NCBI GenBank assembly: GCA_050743625.1
Contig: JBOGED010000364.1
Location: forward strand, 1-27,918
DNA from: JBOGED01 sp050743625
GTDB taxonomy: Bacteria > Actinomycetota > Nitriliruptoria > Euzebyales > Egibacteraceae
Reading direction: 5' to 3'
DNA length: 27,918 nt
The position numbers were made by a program, and so were the translations under genes. Shown piece after piece: positions 8,285-15,437 of the stretch. Numbering within the stretch: the first letter of the stretch is position 1; each line of letters opens with the position of its first letter. The notes beneath the pieces are model-generated. The model was not told the DNA's origin, made no database searches, and worked only from the letters and a program-made list of their open reading frames with translations.

Positions 8285-8303
8285 CAATCGGCGAGCGCGC
8301 TGG

Positions 8304-8687
8304 TCAACGCGTGATCAGGCGTGCGAGGGTCACGCCGAGCACCGCGGCCGCCAGGGAGAGCGCGTTGTTGAGCAGCACGTTGGCTACGCCGACCGGTGCC
8401 GCGCGTCCCCAGAGGGTGATGGTGTCGAACGCGTAGGCCGAGAACGTGGTGTAGGCCCCGAGGAATCCAACCGTGAAGAACGGGCGCGTGGCCGCCGGCA
8501 AGCGGACCTTCACGGCGAGCAGCGTCGCCGCTAAGCCCAACAGGAACGAGCCGGTGACGTTCACGGTCAAGGTTCCCATTGGGAATCCCGGCCCGAACCG
8601 AGCGATCGTCCACGCGGTGACGCCGTAACGGGCCAGCGCGCCGAGGGCGCCGCCAGCCGCGATCCACGCGAGATCGGTCACAAGCAT
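8304..8687 (-). CDS. fluC: Fluoride channel FluC/CrcB
   Basis: This is a small membrane protein of 127 residues that forms a dual-topology dimeric channel exporting fluoride. It shows the family landmarks GGALGALARYGV, GTLTVNVTGSFLLG and GFLGAYTTFSAYAFD, and four predicted transmembrane helices. The ATG reading MLVTDLAW is preferred because AGGA lies seven bases upstream. The longer frame to 8750 would overlap the divergent gene. It is a single copy here; many actinobacteria carry two fluC genes in tandem. No fluoride riboswitch was recognised upstream. Confidence 0.88.
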   Translation of the reverse strand: MLVTDLAWIAAGGALGALARYGVTAWTIARFGPGFPMGTLTVNVTGSFLLGLAATLLAVKVRLPAATRPFFTVGFLGAYTTFSAYAFDTITLWGRAAPVGVANVLLNNALSLAAAVLGVTLARLITR

Positions 8688-8727
8688 CGGCGTATCCTGG
8701 ACCCAATCGGGAAGAGGGGCGAGGGTC

Positions 8728-9057
8728 TTGTCCGTCAAGATGCGGCGCAACGAGGGGCTCGATCGCCGCGAGGTGCACTTCTGGATCGAGCGCGACCCTC
8801 GGCCTGCCGACGACGGCGTCCAGGTGTTCTTGGTCCGCTACCGGCTTCCAGAGGACATGTCCGCGACCCAAGTCACTGTGATGTGGTTCCGCCGGGATCC
8901 GGAGGGCGCGGCTCGCCCGTTCGGCAGCATGTCCATCGCGGTCGACCCGATGGCCCACGACCCGGAGACGCTCGAGTTCGCGCTGACTGAGCTGGTCGGT
9001 CCTGACGACACCATCCAGGTGATGCCGCACATCCGCGCCGACCTCTGGCCCTTCTGA
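8728..9057 (+). CDS. Hypothetical protein, 109 residues
   Basis: This protein was not recognised. It is a soluble, slightly acidic small protein, with HFWIERDPRP near the start, a middle VFLVRYRLPEDM...VTVMWFRRDPEG that looks like alternating beta strands, and an acidic C-terminus ending HIRADLWPF. The first in-frame start is TTG with GAGGG close upstream; an ATG four codons later is possible. It is divergent from fluC with about 40 bp between likely starts and converges on the 105-residue orphan gene with a 6-bp gap. Coding use resembles its neighbours, so it is probably real. Confidence 0.55.
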   Translation: MSVKMRRNEGLDRREVHFWIERDPRPADDGVQVFLVRYRLPEDMSATQVTVMWFRRDPEGAARPFGSMSIAVDPMAHDPETLEFALTELVGPDDTIQVMPHIRADLWPF

Positions 9058-9063
9058 CCTCGG

Positions 9064-9381
9064 TCACTCGAGGTAGCCGAGGTCTTTGAGCAGGTACGCG
9101 ACGGTAGAGCCGCGGGCGTCGGCGACGTGCTGGCGGTACTCCTCCGCGAACGATCGAGGGTTGGTTGCGTCTGGCACCGCGCGCCGCGTCAGCGTCCCGC
9201 GCTCGACCAGGAGCACTGCCTGCTCGAGGTGCGCTCGGGCCAGGGCGTCCCGCCAGAGCGGCGAGGAGATGTAGACGTGCTCCTCGTCCGCACCGGTCAC
9301 GGTCACGGTCCGCCCGCGCACGGTCGGAACCTGCGCGCCAGCGCCGTAGCGCCGCTTGACTAGCTCCCAGTCAAGCGACAT
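9064..9381 (-). CDS. Orphan small protein, paralogue of the protein between the two tubulin-like genes
   Basis: The 105 residues align end to end with the 99-residue product at 12143-12442. Shared landmarks are an N-terminal MxLxWExVxxRY, the VTVTGADEEHVYI / LEVTGADDDSVYI block, LW(R/K)xAL, LExAVxLxExG and the shared C-terminus LKDLGYL. No domain was recognised. Predicted structure is a short beta-rich start and helical rest. No clear ribosome-binding site precedes the ATG. It is separated from cbtB by the palindrome array at 9451-9668. The duplication next to and within the tubulin operon suggests a small accessory factor for the tubulin-like proteins (inference). Confidence 0.7.
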   Translation of the reverse strand: MSLDWELVKRRYGAGAQVPTVRGRTVTVTGADEEHVYISSPLWRDALARAHLEQAVLLVERGTLTRRAVPDATNPRSFAEEYRQHVADARGSTVAYLLKDLGYLE

Positions 9382-9450
9382 CAGCGGCTAGTCCCGTGTT
9401 CCGCACATGGGGTTCGTTCGGCGGGTGGCAGTGGGTGGTGCACCATTCAG

Positions 9451-9668
9451 TTTTGCGCGCGTACGCGCAAAAAGGGCAGGCCAACGGCCTGCCGAGGGAG
9501 CCACAACCTCCTTCGGCCCCCGCTTTTGCGCGTAGGCGCGCAAAGACTCCAGGCGCGCTCCACGAGCGCCCGCCACCGAACACGGTTTCCCGCGCAGGCG
9601 CGGGAAAACTGGCGCTCAACGTCAGGCGCCTGCCGAATGAGTTGGCTTTCCCGCGTCCACGCGGGAAA
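9451..9668. repeat. Array of four spaced 22-bp palindromes
   Basis: Each unit has two 9-base arms around a 4-base centre: TTTTGCGCG-CGTA-CGCGCAAAA (9451-9472), TTTTGCGCG-TAGG-CGCGCAAAG (9524-9545), TTTCCCGCG-CAGG-CGCGGGAAA (9586-9607) and TTTCCCGCG-TCCA-CGCGGGAAA (9647-9668). Centres are 73, 62 and 61 bp apart. The first two share one arm sequence and the last two another. The intervening DNA also holds smaller hairpins, such as GGCAGGCC-aac-GGCCTGCC. Arms begin with T and end with A, so these are not intrinsic terminators. The 402-bp gap between cbtB and the 105-residue gene holds no convincing gene. Possible roles are a protein-binding centromere-like or operator array, or a structured RNA. 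Confidence 0.75.
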
Positions 9669-9783
9669 CGGGAGACAGGAGTCAAACGGCCTCTCGCTCG
9701 GGCTATGATCGACAGCGCCACGCCACCGTTTGTGTCTGGGAAGGCGGAAACACCTACAGCCCACCATGTGGCGGAACGCCCGG

Positions 9784-9993
9784 CTAGTGGCAGGGGACGC
9801 CGAGCAGGTGGCGGGCGTCGTGGAAGAACTCGTGGAGGACGCCGCCCTTGTCCGCCATCGCGTCGGTGACTGGTGCCACAAGGGCGCCTTGGTCGAAGGC
9901 GACGAGAGAGAGGATCGTGAGCGCCAGCAGGAGCACGAGCACGCCTGGCAGGGCGAGCTCGGCGCCTGTGAGTCGTGCGGTTGCCGCGGTCAT
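9784..9993 (-). CDS. cbtB: CbtB-family cobalt transporter subunit, first copy
   Basis: This is a 69-residue protein with one transmembrane helix (PGVLVLLLALTILSLVAFDQG) and the C-terminal family signature FHDARHLLGVPCH. The signature's His, Asp and Cys residues could bind metal. The ATG reading MTAATARL has AAGGAG six bases upstream. It begins one base after the stop of the sigma-like gene, so the two are coupled. Unlike the copy at 18011-18211 it has no cbtA beside it; it ends the tubulin operon instead. A 67-bp stretch of its 3' half is identical in nucleotide sequence to the other copy. CbtB is predicted, not proven, to take part in cobalt uptake with CbtA. Confidence 0.85.
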   Translation of the reverse strand: MTAATARLTGAELALPGVLVLLLALTILSLVAFDQGALVAPVTDAMADKGGVLHEFFHDARHLLGVPCH

Positions 9994-9994
9994 G

Positions 9995-10486
9995 TCAATC
10001 TCCTTGTCGTGCATGCGCTGATCCTGCGAGTACTCCATCCCAGAGGGTGGCCATCCGCTCGCGCCTCCGCCGCGCCTCGTCCTCGTCGCAGCCCAGCGCA
10101 GAGGCGAGGCGCGCGTCGTCGTGGCCCTCGACGCAGATGAGGACGAAAACCTCCTGCTGATCCACGGGAACGCCGCGAAGATCCGTGAGCAACGTCGGCC
10201 AATCCCGGCCCTCCCGCAAGGTTCCCTCGCTCGCTTGCGCGATCAGCGCCTCGGCGAGATGCGCGATGCGGCCCGAGTAGGGCAGGCCCCAGTACCGAAA
10301 GACCTGCGGCTTGGCGATCAGCCCTTCGACGACCTGGGCGCTGACCTGTTCGGCCAGCGCCCTGTCGCCGAGACGGTGGACGCCGCAGAAGGCGACCGAT
10401 CGATAGGTGGCCTCCAGGCGCTCCAGCCACTCTTCGTAGGCGGGAAGCAGCACCGTGGATCGCGCTATCTCAGGGGGTCGCGACAA
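9995..10486 (-). CDS. Sigma-70/ECF-like protein in the tubulin operon
   Basis: This 163-residue protein has two parts. An N-terminal helical half contains GDRALAEQVSAQVVEGL, like region 2 of ECF sigma factors. A C-terminal half reads PVDQQEVFVLICVEGHDDA then LASALGCDEDEARRR, like the region-4 helix-turn-helix. The match to sigma factors is by pattern only and the N-terminal half is divergent, so a transcriptional regulator or a repurposed fold is possible. The frame opens with TTG inside the end of the upstream tubulin-like gene (17-bp overlap); a GTG at 10453 is an alternative start. One base separates its stop from the cbtB start. It may control its own operon. Confidence 0.6.
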   Translation of the reverse strand: MSRPPEIARSTVLLPAYEEWLERLEATYRSVAFCGVHRLGDRALAEQVSAQVVEGLIAKPQVFRYWGLPYSGRIAHLAEALIAQASEGTLREGRDWPTLLTDLRGVPVDQQEVFVLICVEGHDDARLASALGCDEDEARRRRERMATLWDGVLAGSAHARQGD

Positions 10487-12125
10487 CTGTCTTGGTCATC
10501 ATCTCGATGGCCTTGCTTTGCACCTCGGCCAGGTTGGCGGAGACTGGCGCGTCGCCTCTGATGGCCTCGTGCGGCACCACGACCCAGCAGGCGCAGCCCC
10601 AGATGCACTCGCCGGCCATCCCTTCGAACCGTATGGAAGGCTCGCTGAGGATCACGCCGAGGTCGAGCAGCCACGAGTGCATCATGAGCTTCTCGTCCCA
10701 GTCCTCGATCTGGTCGTAGGCGTCTCTGGCTGCGAAGAAGGCGGTCAGGTCGGTCTTCGCGACGCCGGGGTACACGACGTTGGAGTAGGCGGTGAGCTCG
10801 TCGAAGAACTCACCCTCCGTCGCCTTCAACGTCCCCTCGTCCCCGGGCAGCAGGAAGGTGTTCAGGGTGTCGTCGAGCTTGCGGCGCAAGGTGTCGTTCC
10901 ACAGGTGCCGCGGCGCGACCGTGTGGACCTCGCAGTAGTCGGTGTGGAACCCCTCTTTGATCCCCGACCACTGCGGGACGTAGCCGATCCACTTGCTCAC
11001 GACCTCACGCCATTTGGCGTTCGGCTCGCCGGGCAGCACCTCGACACCCGGGTGGGTGTACTTGGCGACGTCGAAGATGACCCACGGCCGGTCACCGGAG
11101 GTGAGCCGCTCGTGCGGCGCGCCGGTGAACCCGGAGGGACGCAGCATCTTGAACAGCAACCGCCCGTAGTCCTGCACGACGTGGCGCATGAACGAGTCGT
11201 TGACGAACTTGCGCGTCACGCGCTTGCGCAGGGCGTCGCGAATGGCTGGCTGGCCGGTCTTCGTGTACTGCCCCAGCCGCTGCCACGAGTGCTCTTGCGG
11301 CAGCGCGATGAACCCGCCCGTGAACGGGTTCTTGTAGAGGTCGCCCCAGACCGCCATGACGCCTTGGTTCTTCGCGTCGTCGAGCATGCAGTCAATCTCA
11401 TTGATCACCGGGTAGAGGCTGGCGTCGCCGCCGGCGTGCGGCTCGTCACCGGAGAACGGCAGCACCCCGACGCCGATCACGGGGATCCGCCGGCCGAGTC
11501 GCACGTTGGACAGGTGACGAGCGAGGTCCATCACCATGCCGCTGCCGGTGCCACCCGCCAGCGAGAAGCACACCAGGACCAGCGACGGGAGCCGGCTCTC
11601 GTCGATGCTGCGGCAGAACTCGTCCAGCTCCCGCTGCAGCATCCGGTCGCCGCCGTAGTAGTAGTGGCCGTAGATCGCCTTCGAGAGGGCGCGGGGGAAC
11701 GAGTCTCCGGCCTTCGGCATCTCGATATCCGCGGGCAACCACGGCTCGTAGTTGGGGTTCCAGTAGTAGCGCGGGTACTCCATCTTCAGGAACTCGCGCC
11801 AGCGGTTGAGGCTGGTCAGCAGGTCCTCGCGGTCCGGCACGTCCAGCGCCACCGAGCGCACCTGCGCCCGGTCAGTCGGGATGTCCCGTTCCTGCAGGCG
11901 CCCGTTCAAGCCGTTGGCGTACTCGCGGTACTCCCCCATGTCCTGGTCGCCGATGTCGATCGCCAGGGCCGTGAAACGCGCTCGCGGGTCGTCCAGCTGA
12001 TCCTCTATCTCGCCGGTGCGGAGCAGGGCCTCCACTAACCCGATCCCGGCCTTGCCGATACCCACCGCATGGATGCAGTGCGGCGATTGGTTCCCCGTCG
12101 CGCTGTGATACATCGACATACCCAT
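10470..12125 (-). CDS. Divergent tubulin/FtsZ-superfamily GTPase, copy 1
   Basis: This is a 551-residue protein with a recognisable tubulin/FtsZ nucleotide-binding core. It shows a glycine-rich first loop GIGKAGIG (residues 22-29), a second acidic strand end ALAIDIGDQD (53-62) and the signature SLAGGTGSG (188-196). VIGVGVLPF (216-224) and YPVINEID (238-245) follow. Between the second loop and the signature is an unusual insert, WREFLKMEYPRYYWNPNYEP (109-128), shared with copy 2 and absent from FtsZ. A canonical T7 catalytic loop was not identified. The C-terminal region has ECIWGCAC (Cys 507, 511, 513), also shared with copy 2. The ATG has AAAGGAG seven bases upstream. It is much longer than FtsZ and there is no cell-division gene nearby, so it is unlikely to be the division protein. 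Confidence 0.8.
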   Translation of the reverse strand: MGMSMYHSATGNQSPHCIHAVGIGKAGIGLVEALLRTGEIEDQLDDPRARFTALAIDIGDQDMGEYREYANGLNGRLQERDIPTDRAQVRSVALDVPDREDLLTSLNRWREFLKMEYPRYYWNPNYEPWLPADIEMPKAGDSFPRALSKAIYGHYYYGGDRMLQRELDEFCRSIDESRLPSLVLVCFSLAGGTGSGMVMDLARHLSNVRLGRRIPVIGVGVLPFSGDEPHAGGDASLYPVINEIDCMLDDAKNQGVMAVWGDLYKNPFTGGFIALPQEHSWQRLGQYTKTGQPAIRDALRKRVTRKFVNDSFMRHVVQDYGRLLFKMLRPSGFTGAPHERLTSGDRPWVIFDVAKYTHPGVEVLPGEPNAKWREVVSKWIGYVPQWSGIKEGFHTDYCEVHTVAPRHLWNDTLRRKLDDTLNTFLLPGDEGTLKATEGEFFDELTAYSNVVYPGVAKTDLTAFFAARDAYDQIEDWDEKLMMHSWLLDLGVILSEPSIRFEGMAGECIWGCACWVVVPHEAIRGDAPVSANLAEVQSKAIEMMTKTVVATP

Positions 12126-12142
12126 TGCTGCGCTCCTTTCGG

Positions 12143-12442
12143 TTACTTCAGGTAACCCAAGTCCTTCAGGACGGTCGCGGCGGTGGTGGGCCGCTCGTCG
12201 GCGACCATCGTCCGGTACTGGTCGACGAAGTCACCGGACCGGCGCACCATCCGGCCTTCTTCGAGCAGCCTCACCGCCTTCTCCAAGTTCTGGCGGCTCA
12301 ACGCCGCTTTCCACAGGCGGTGCTTGATATAGACGCTGTCGTCGTCGGCGCCGGTGACCTCCAGGGTGGACGAGCCGGGTATCGGCTCGATCTTGGCGCC
12401 GTCGCGGTACCGCTCGATGACGGTGTCCCAGTTCAGCGGCAT
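12143..12442 (-). CDS. Orphan small protein between the two tubulin-like genes
   Basis: This is a 99-residue soluble protein without a recognised domain. It starts MPLNWDTVIERYRDG, has LEVTGADDDSVYIKHRLW in the middle, a helical region LEKAVRLLEEGRMVRRSG and ends VLKDLGYLK. A paralogue lies at 9064-9381. The ATG start lies four bases past the stop of tubulin copy 2, with GAGGTG as a possible ribosome site; a GTG four codons earlier would overlap that stop. Its stop is 17 bp before the start of copy 1. Its position between the GTPases argues for a partner or regulator of them (inference). Confidence 0.72.
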   Translation of the reverse strand: MPLNWDTVIERYRDGAKIEPIPGSSTLEVTGADDDSVYIKHRLWKAALSRQNLEKAVRLLEEGRMVRRSGDFVDQYRTMVADERPTTAATVLKDLGYLK

Positions 12443-12446
12443 GCGA

Positions 12447-13937
12447 TCACTCACCTCTGATCGCGGCGTGCGGGACGACCACCCAGCAGGCGCAACCCCA
12501 GATGCACTCGCCACCCATGCCTTCGAAGCGGATGGACGGTTCGCACAAGATCACGCCGAGGTCGAGGATGTAGGAGTGGCGGAAGAGCTTCTCGTCCCAT
12601 TCGAGCTTGTCGTAGGTGTCCCGGGACGGCACGAACGCCTCGAGGTCGAGCTTGCTCGCGCGCAGGATGCAGACGTTGACGAGCTCGCCGTTGTCGGTGT
12701 CGAAATGCAGGACCCCAGGCTCGACCGCCGTGTGCGCGGCCTTGCCGATCGCCTCACGGACCGACTGCTGCGCCTGGACGGTGAACCGCTTCTCGGCGGT
12801 GAACACCCGGGCCTCGGCGTACTCCGTGTCGAAGCCCTTGGTCAGCCCCGCCGTGCCGAGGCCGGCGAGGTCGTCGAGCGCGCGGGGCGCGAGGATGTTG
12901 ATCCAGCGGTCGCTCGGTTCCCCACGGATCGCCGGGTGCCACGTGGCGGCCGATACCCCGAGCCAGTTCGTCGCCTTTAGCGTCTCGTACAGGTGCACGC
13001 CTTGGTCCCGAACGAGGAAGTTGGCGATCCCCTCGTCGAGGTAGGCGTGCGTGGCCGCCAGGTCCTTGACGCGGGTGAACACGTCCTGCTGCGGCGCCAT
13101 GAAGAACCCACCCGTGAACGGGTTCTTGTACAGGTCACCCCACACCGCCATGACACCCTTGTTCTTCTCGGTGTCGATCATGCAGTCCAGCTCGTTGATG
13201 ACCGGGAAGAGCGAGCCATCGCGAACCTCGTTGGGGTCGCCGTCGCACGGCAACACCCCGATGCCGATCACCCATGGGCGCCGGCCGAGCTTGATCGAGG
13301 ACAGATGGCGCGAGATGTCGACCGCGAGCGCGCTGCCGGTTCCCCCGGCAAGTGCGAAGACGACGCAGACGAGCGGAGTCTGCTCACTGGACAAGACGCG
13401 CGCGGCGAACGCCTCAAGCGCCGCGGTGATCTCCCTGTTCTGGTAGTACTCGCAGTTGTAGATCGCCTTCGCCACCGCGCGTGGCATGCGCTGACCCGGC
13501 TCTGGCAGCTCGAGATCAGCCGGCAGCCACGGCTCGTAGTTCGGGTTCCAGTAGTACCGCGGGTACTCCATCTTGAGGAACTCGCGGTACCGGTTGAGCG
13601 CGGTCAGCAGCGCCTCCCGGGTCGGCACCGGCAACGCGACGGTCTCGGCTTCGACTTGGCCGGCCGGTCCCTGGGTCGCCGCCTCGCGGACCTGGCCCAG
13701 ATCTTGGTCGCCGATATCGACGCACAGCGCGTTGACCCGTGTCTGGCCGGCGCCGCGCAACACCTGCGCGACGATGTCCGCCCCCGTCTTCCCCAGACCG
13801 AGCAGGTGGAGCGAGAACGGGCCCTCATGCTCACCGGCGCGGTGAACACCCTCCTTGCTGACCGCCTCGACGCGGGCCAGCTCATCGTGCAGATGATCGT
13901 GACCGTGGTCGTGATCGTGGTCGTGTTCAGAAGCCAT
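12447..13937 (-). CDS. Divergent tubulin/FtsZ-superfamily GTPase, copy 2, with His-rich tail
   Basis: This 496-residue paralogue of the 10470-12125 product has the same core: GLGKTGAD (residues 47-54), CVDIGDQD (72-79), ALAGGTGSA (195-203), VIGIGVLPC and FPVINELD. The insert REFLKMEYPRYYWNPNYEP (118-136) and the C-terminal ECIWGCAC (Cys 478, 482, 484) are shared. Distinctive is the N-terminus MASEHDHDHDHGHDHLHDE, with seven His residues alternating mainly with Asp. It resembles the metal-binding tails of HypB, UreE or ZIP-type proteins. The ATG has GGAGG eight bases upstream. It starts 32 bp after the formamidase stop, so the two are probably co-transcribed. A metal-linked GTPase or regulated polymer is plausible; division is unlikely. 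Confidence 0.8.
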   Translation of the reverse strand: MASEHDHDHDHGHDHLHDELARVEAVSKEGVHRAGEHEGPFSLHLLGLGKTGADIVAQVLRGAGQTRVNALCVDIGDQDLGQVREAATQGPAGQVEAETVALPVPTREALLTALNRYREFLKMEYPRYYWNPNYEPWLPADLELPEPGQRMPRAVAKAIYNCEYYQNREITAALEAFAARVLSSEQTPLVCVVFALAGGTGSALAVDISRHLSSIKLGRRPWVIGIGVLPCDGDPNEVRDGSLFPVINELDCMIDTEKNKGVMAVWGDLYKNPFTGGFFMAPQQDVFTRVKDLAATHAYLDEGIANFLVRDQGVHLYETLKATNWLGVSAATWHPAIRGEPSDRWINILAPRALDDLAGLGTAGLTKGFDTEYAEARVFTAEKRFTVQAQQSVREAIGKAAHTAVEPGVLHFDTDNGELVNVCILRASKLDLEAFVPSRDTYDKLEWDEKLFRHSYILDLGVILCEPSIRFEGMGGECIWGCACWVVVPHAAIRGE

Positions 13938-13969
13938 CGACAGCGCCTCCTTTACTTTGGGTGATATCG

Positions 13970-15217
13970 CTAGGACGTGACGGCGCAGTTGCCGCGGTCG
14001 GCCTTACGCGGCCCTTCGGCGTTCGGCGTGACGTCGAAGTCGAAGATCGCGGTCGGCAGGTATAGAGAGCAGCAGGCGTTCGGGATGTCGACGACGCCGC
14101 TGATGCGGCCCTCGATTGGCGCGGAGCCGAGCAGCAGATAGCTTTGCGGGCGCGAGTAGCCCCACTGCTCCAGGTAGTTGATCGCGTTCTCGCAGGCGCG
14201 ACGGTAGGCGATCGTCGCGTCCATGTAGTAGTTCGTGTTCGTGTCGTGGTTGACCGAGACGCCGATGAACGTGAGGAACTTGGAATAGCTCGGCTCGACC
14301 CGTCCGGGCATGAACACAGGGTTTGTCTGTACGTTGTACTTCGACATCCCGTCCTTGATCAGCTCGACGCCAAAGTCGATGAACCCGCCCATCTCGATCG
14401 CGCCGCAGAATGTGATCTCGCCGTCACCCTGGCTAAAGTGCAGGTCCCCGCCGGATAGCTTCGCTCCGGGAACATGCACCGGGTAGTACACGCGGGAGCC
14501 GCGGGTGAAGTTCTTGATGTCGTGGTTCCCGCCGTTCTCACGCGCCGGCACCGTCCGGGCACCCTCACGCGCGACGGCCGCAAGCTCTGATCCCGTCAGC
14601 GTGCCAGCCAGCACGTCCGCCTCGTTGGGAGGCAGCGCGAGCGGCGGCACCCGGTCGGGGTCGGTCGCGATCAGCGCGCGCTCGCGCTCGTTCCACTTGG
14701 CCAGCAGCTCGGCTGACGGCGCCGTGCCGAACAATCCCGGATGGGTGATCCCGGTGTAGCGGACCCCGGGAAGGTGCCGGGACGTCGCCTGTTGGCCGTG
14801 GAAGTCCCAGATCGCCTTGTAGGCGTCGGGGAACTCGTCGGTCAAGAAGCCGCCACCGTTTACCTTGGCGAAGATTCCGGTGTACCCCCACCCCTGGCCG
14901 GGAGCGGGGCCGGTCTCCTGCGGCACCGGGCCCAGATCGAGGATGTCGACGACCAGGAGGTCGCCGGGTTCCGCACCCCTGATCCCGATCGGCCCGCTGA
15001 GCATGTGACAGCGATCCAACGAGACGTCGCGAATGTCGTTGGCGGAATCGTTGTTCCCGATCTGCGCGTCGGTCCACTCGCGACATTCGACCCGGAACTC
15101 GTCACCCGGGTTCACCTCGGCAGCGATAGGGATGTCCGGATGCCAGCGGTTGTGACCGGGCACCTTCTGCTGCCCCATCGGCAAGGACTGGTCGACAGAG
15201 AACACCACCTCAGGCAC
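13970..15217 (-). CDS. fmdA: Formamidase (FmdA/AmdA family)
   Basis: This enzyme hydrolyses formamide (perhaps other short amides) to formate and ammonia in the cytoplasm. The 415-residue length is usual for the FmdA_AmdA family. Landmarks are the N-terminal GHNRWHPDIP, NDSANDIRDV, GPIGIRGAEPGDLLVVDILD, the mid-protein NGGNHDIKNFTRGSR and GGDLHFSQGDGEITFCGAIE. The C-terminal section contains DIPNACCSLYLP. The GTG start has AAAGGAG five bases upstream. It is the first gene of the operon that continues with the tubulin-like genes and lies downstream of an amide sensor gene. Acetamidase is the main alternative; the two are hard to separate by sequence. Confidence 0.9.
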   Translation of the reverse strand: MPEVVFSVDQSLPMGQQKVPGHNRWHPDIPIAAEVNPGDEFRVECREWTDAQIGNNDSANDIRDVSLDRCHMLSGPIGIRGAEPGDLLVVDILDLGPVPQETGPAPGQGWGYTGIFAKVNGGGFLTDEFPDAYKAIWDFHGQQATSRHLPGVRYTGITHPGLFGTAPSAELLAKWNERERALIATDPDRVPPLALPPNEADVLAGTLTGSELAAVAREGARTVPARENGGNHDIKNFTRGSRVYYPVHVPGAKLSGGDLHFSQGDGEITFCGAIEMGGFIDFGVELIKDGMSKYNVQTNPVFMPGRVEPSYSKFLTFIGVSVNHDTNTNYYMDATIAYRRACENAINYLEQWGYSRPQSYLLLGSAPIEGRISGVVDIPNACCSLYLPTAIFDFDVTPNAEGPRKADRGNCAVTS

Positions 15218-15374
15218 TGCGGCTCCTTTCAGCGAACGTGCGAGGGCGAGCTACGGGATCGTTCCCACGCAGTGGTGATGTCGATGACTCGTTCGCGCCC
15301 GCCGCGGCTGCTACCCGTCGGTGGCCAGTCTCCCCATCGCGGGAATGACTGGACCAGGGTTTTGCCATAGCGGA

Positions 15375-15403
15375 AATATTTCAAGATGGAAGTTCCCTGT
15401 CAA
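15375..15403 (-). promoter_or_regulatory. Predicted promoter of the formamidase-tubulin operon
   Basis: On the minus strand a perfect -35 hexamer TTGACA (15403-15398) is followed after 17 bp by AATATT (15380-15375), a moderate -10. The local DNA is AT-rich compared with the rest of the window. The -10 region overlaps the palindrome GAAATATTTC (15373-15382), and GGAAGTTCC (15388-15396) is another small palindrome in the spacer. Either could be a repressor site, for example for the nearby MarR protein. The promoter lies about 160 bp before the formamidase start. Confidence 0.55.
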
Positions 15404-15437
15404 GGAGTTTCGGGGCACGCTGGGTACTCCCGAGCCG

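Noticed and set aside
9451..9668. The palindrome array as a CRISPR array
   Set aside because: Only the arms are alike and they come in two types; centres differ, the spacing is uneven, the intervening DNA contains its own hairpins, and no cas gene is present.
9704..9709. TATGAT as a plus-strand promoter between the palindrome array and cbtB
   Set aside because: There is no acceptable -35 and no plus-strand gene downstream; frames there are antisense to cbtB, the sigma-like and the tubulin-like genes.
9396..9881. Possible genes on either strand across the palindrome array
   Set aside because: The frames are low-complexity translations of the palindromes and lack start signals.
10455..12038. 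Long plus-strand open frame opposite tubulin copy 1
   Set aside because: It is a GC-rich shadow of the minus-strand gene; its residues show no domain and the minus frame carries clear tubulin motifs.
10470..13937. The tubulin-like proteins as the cell-division FtsZ
   Set aside because: Length, the long insert, the C-terminal cysteines and a neighbourhood without division genes all argue against it.
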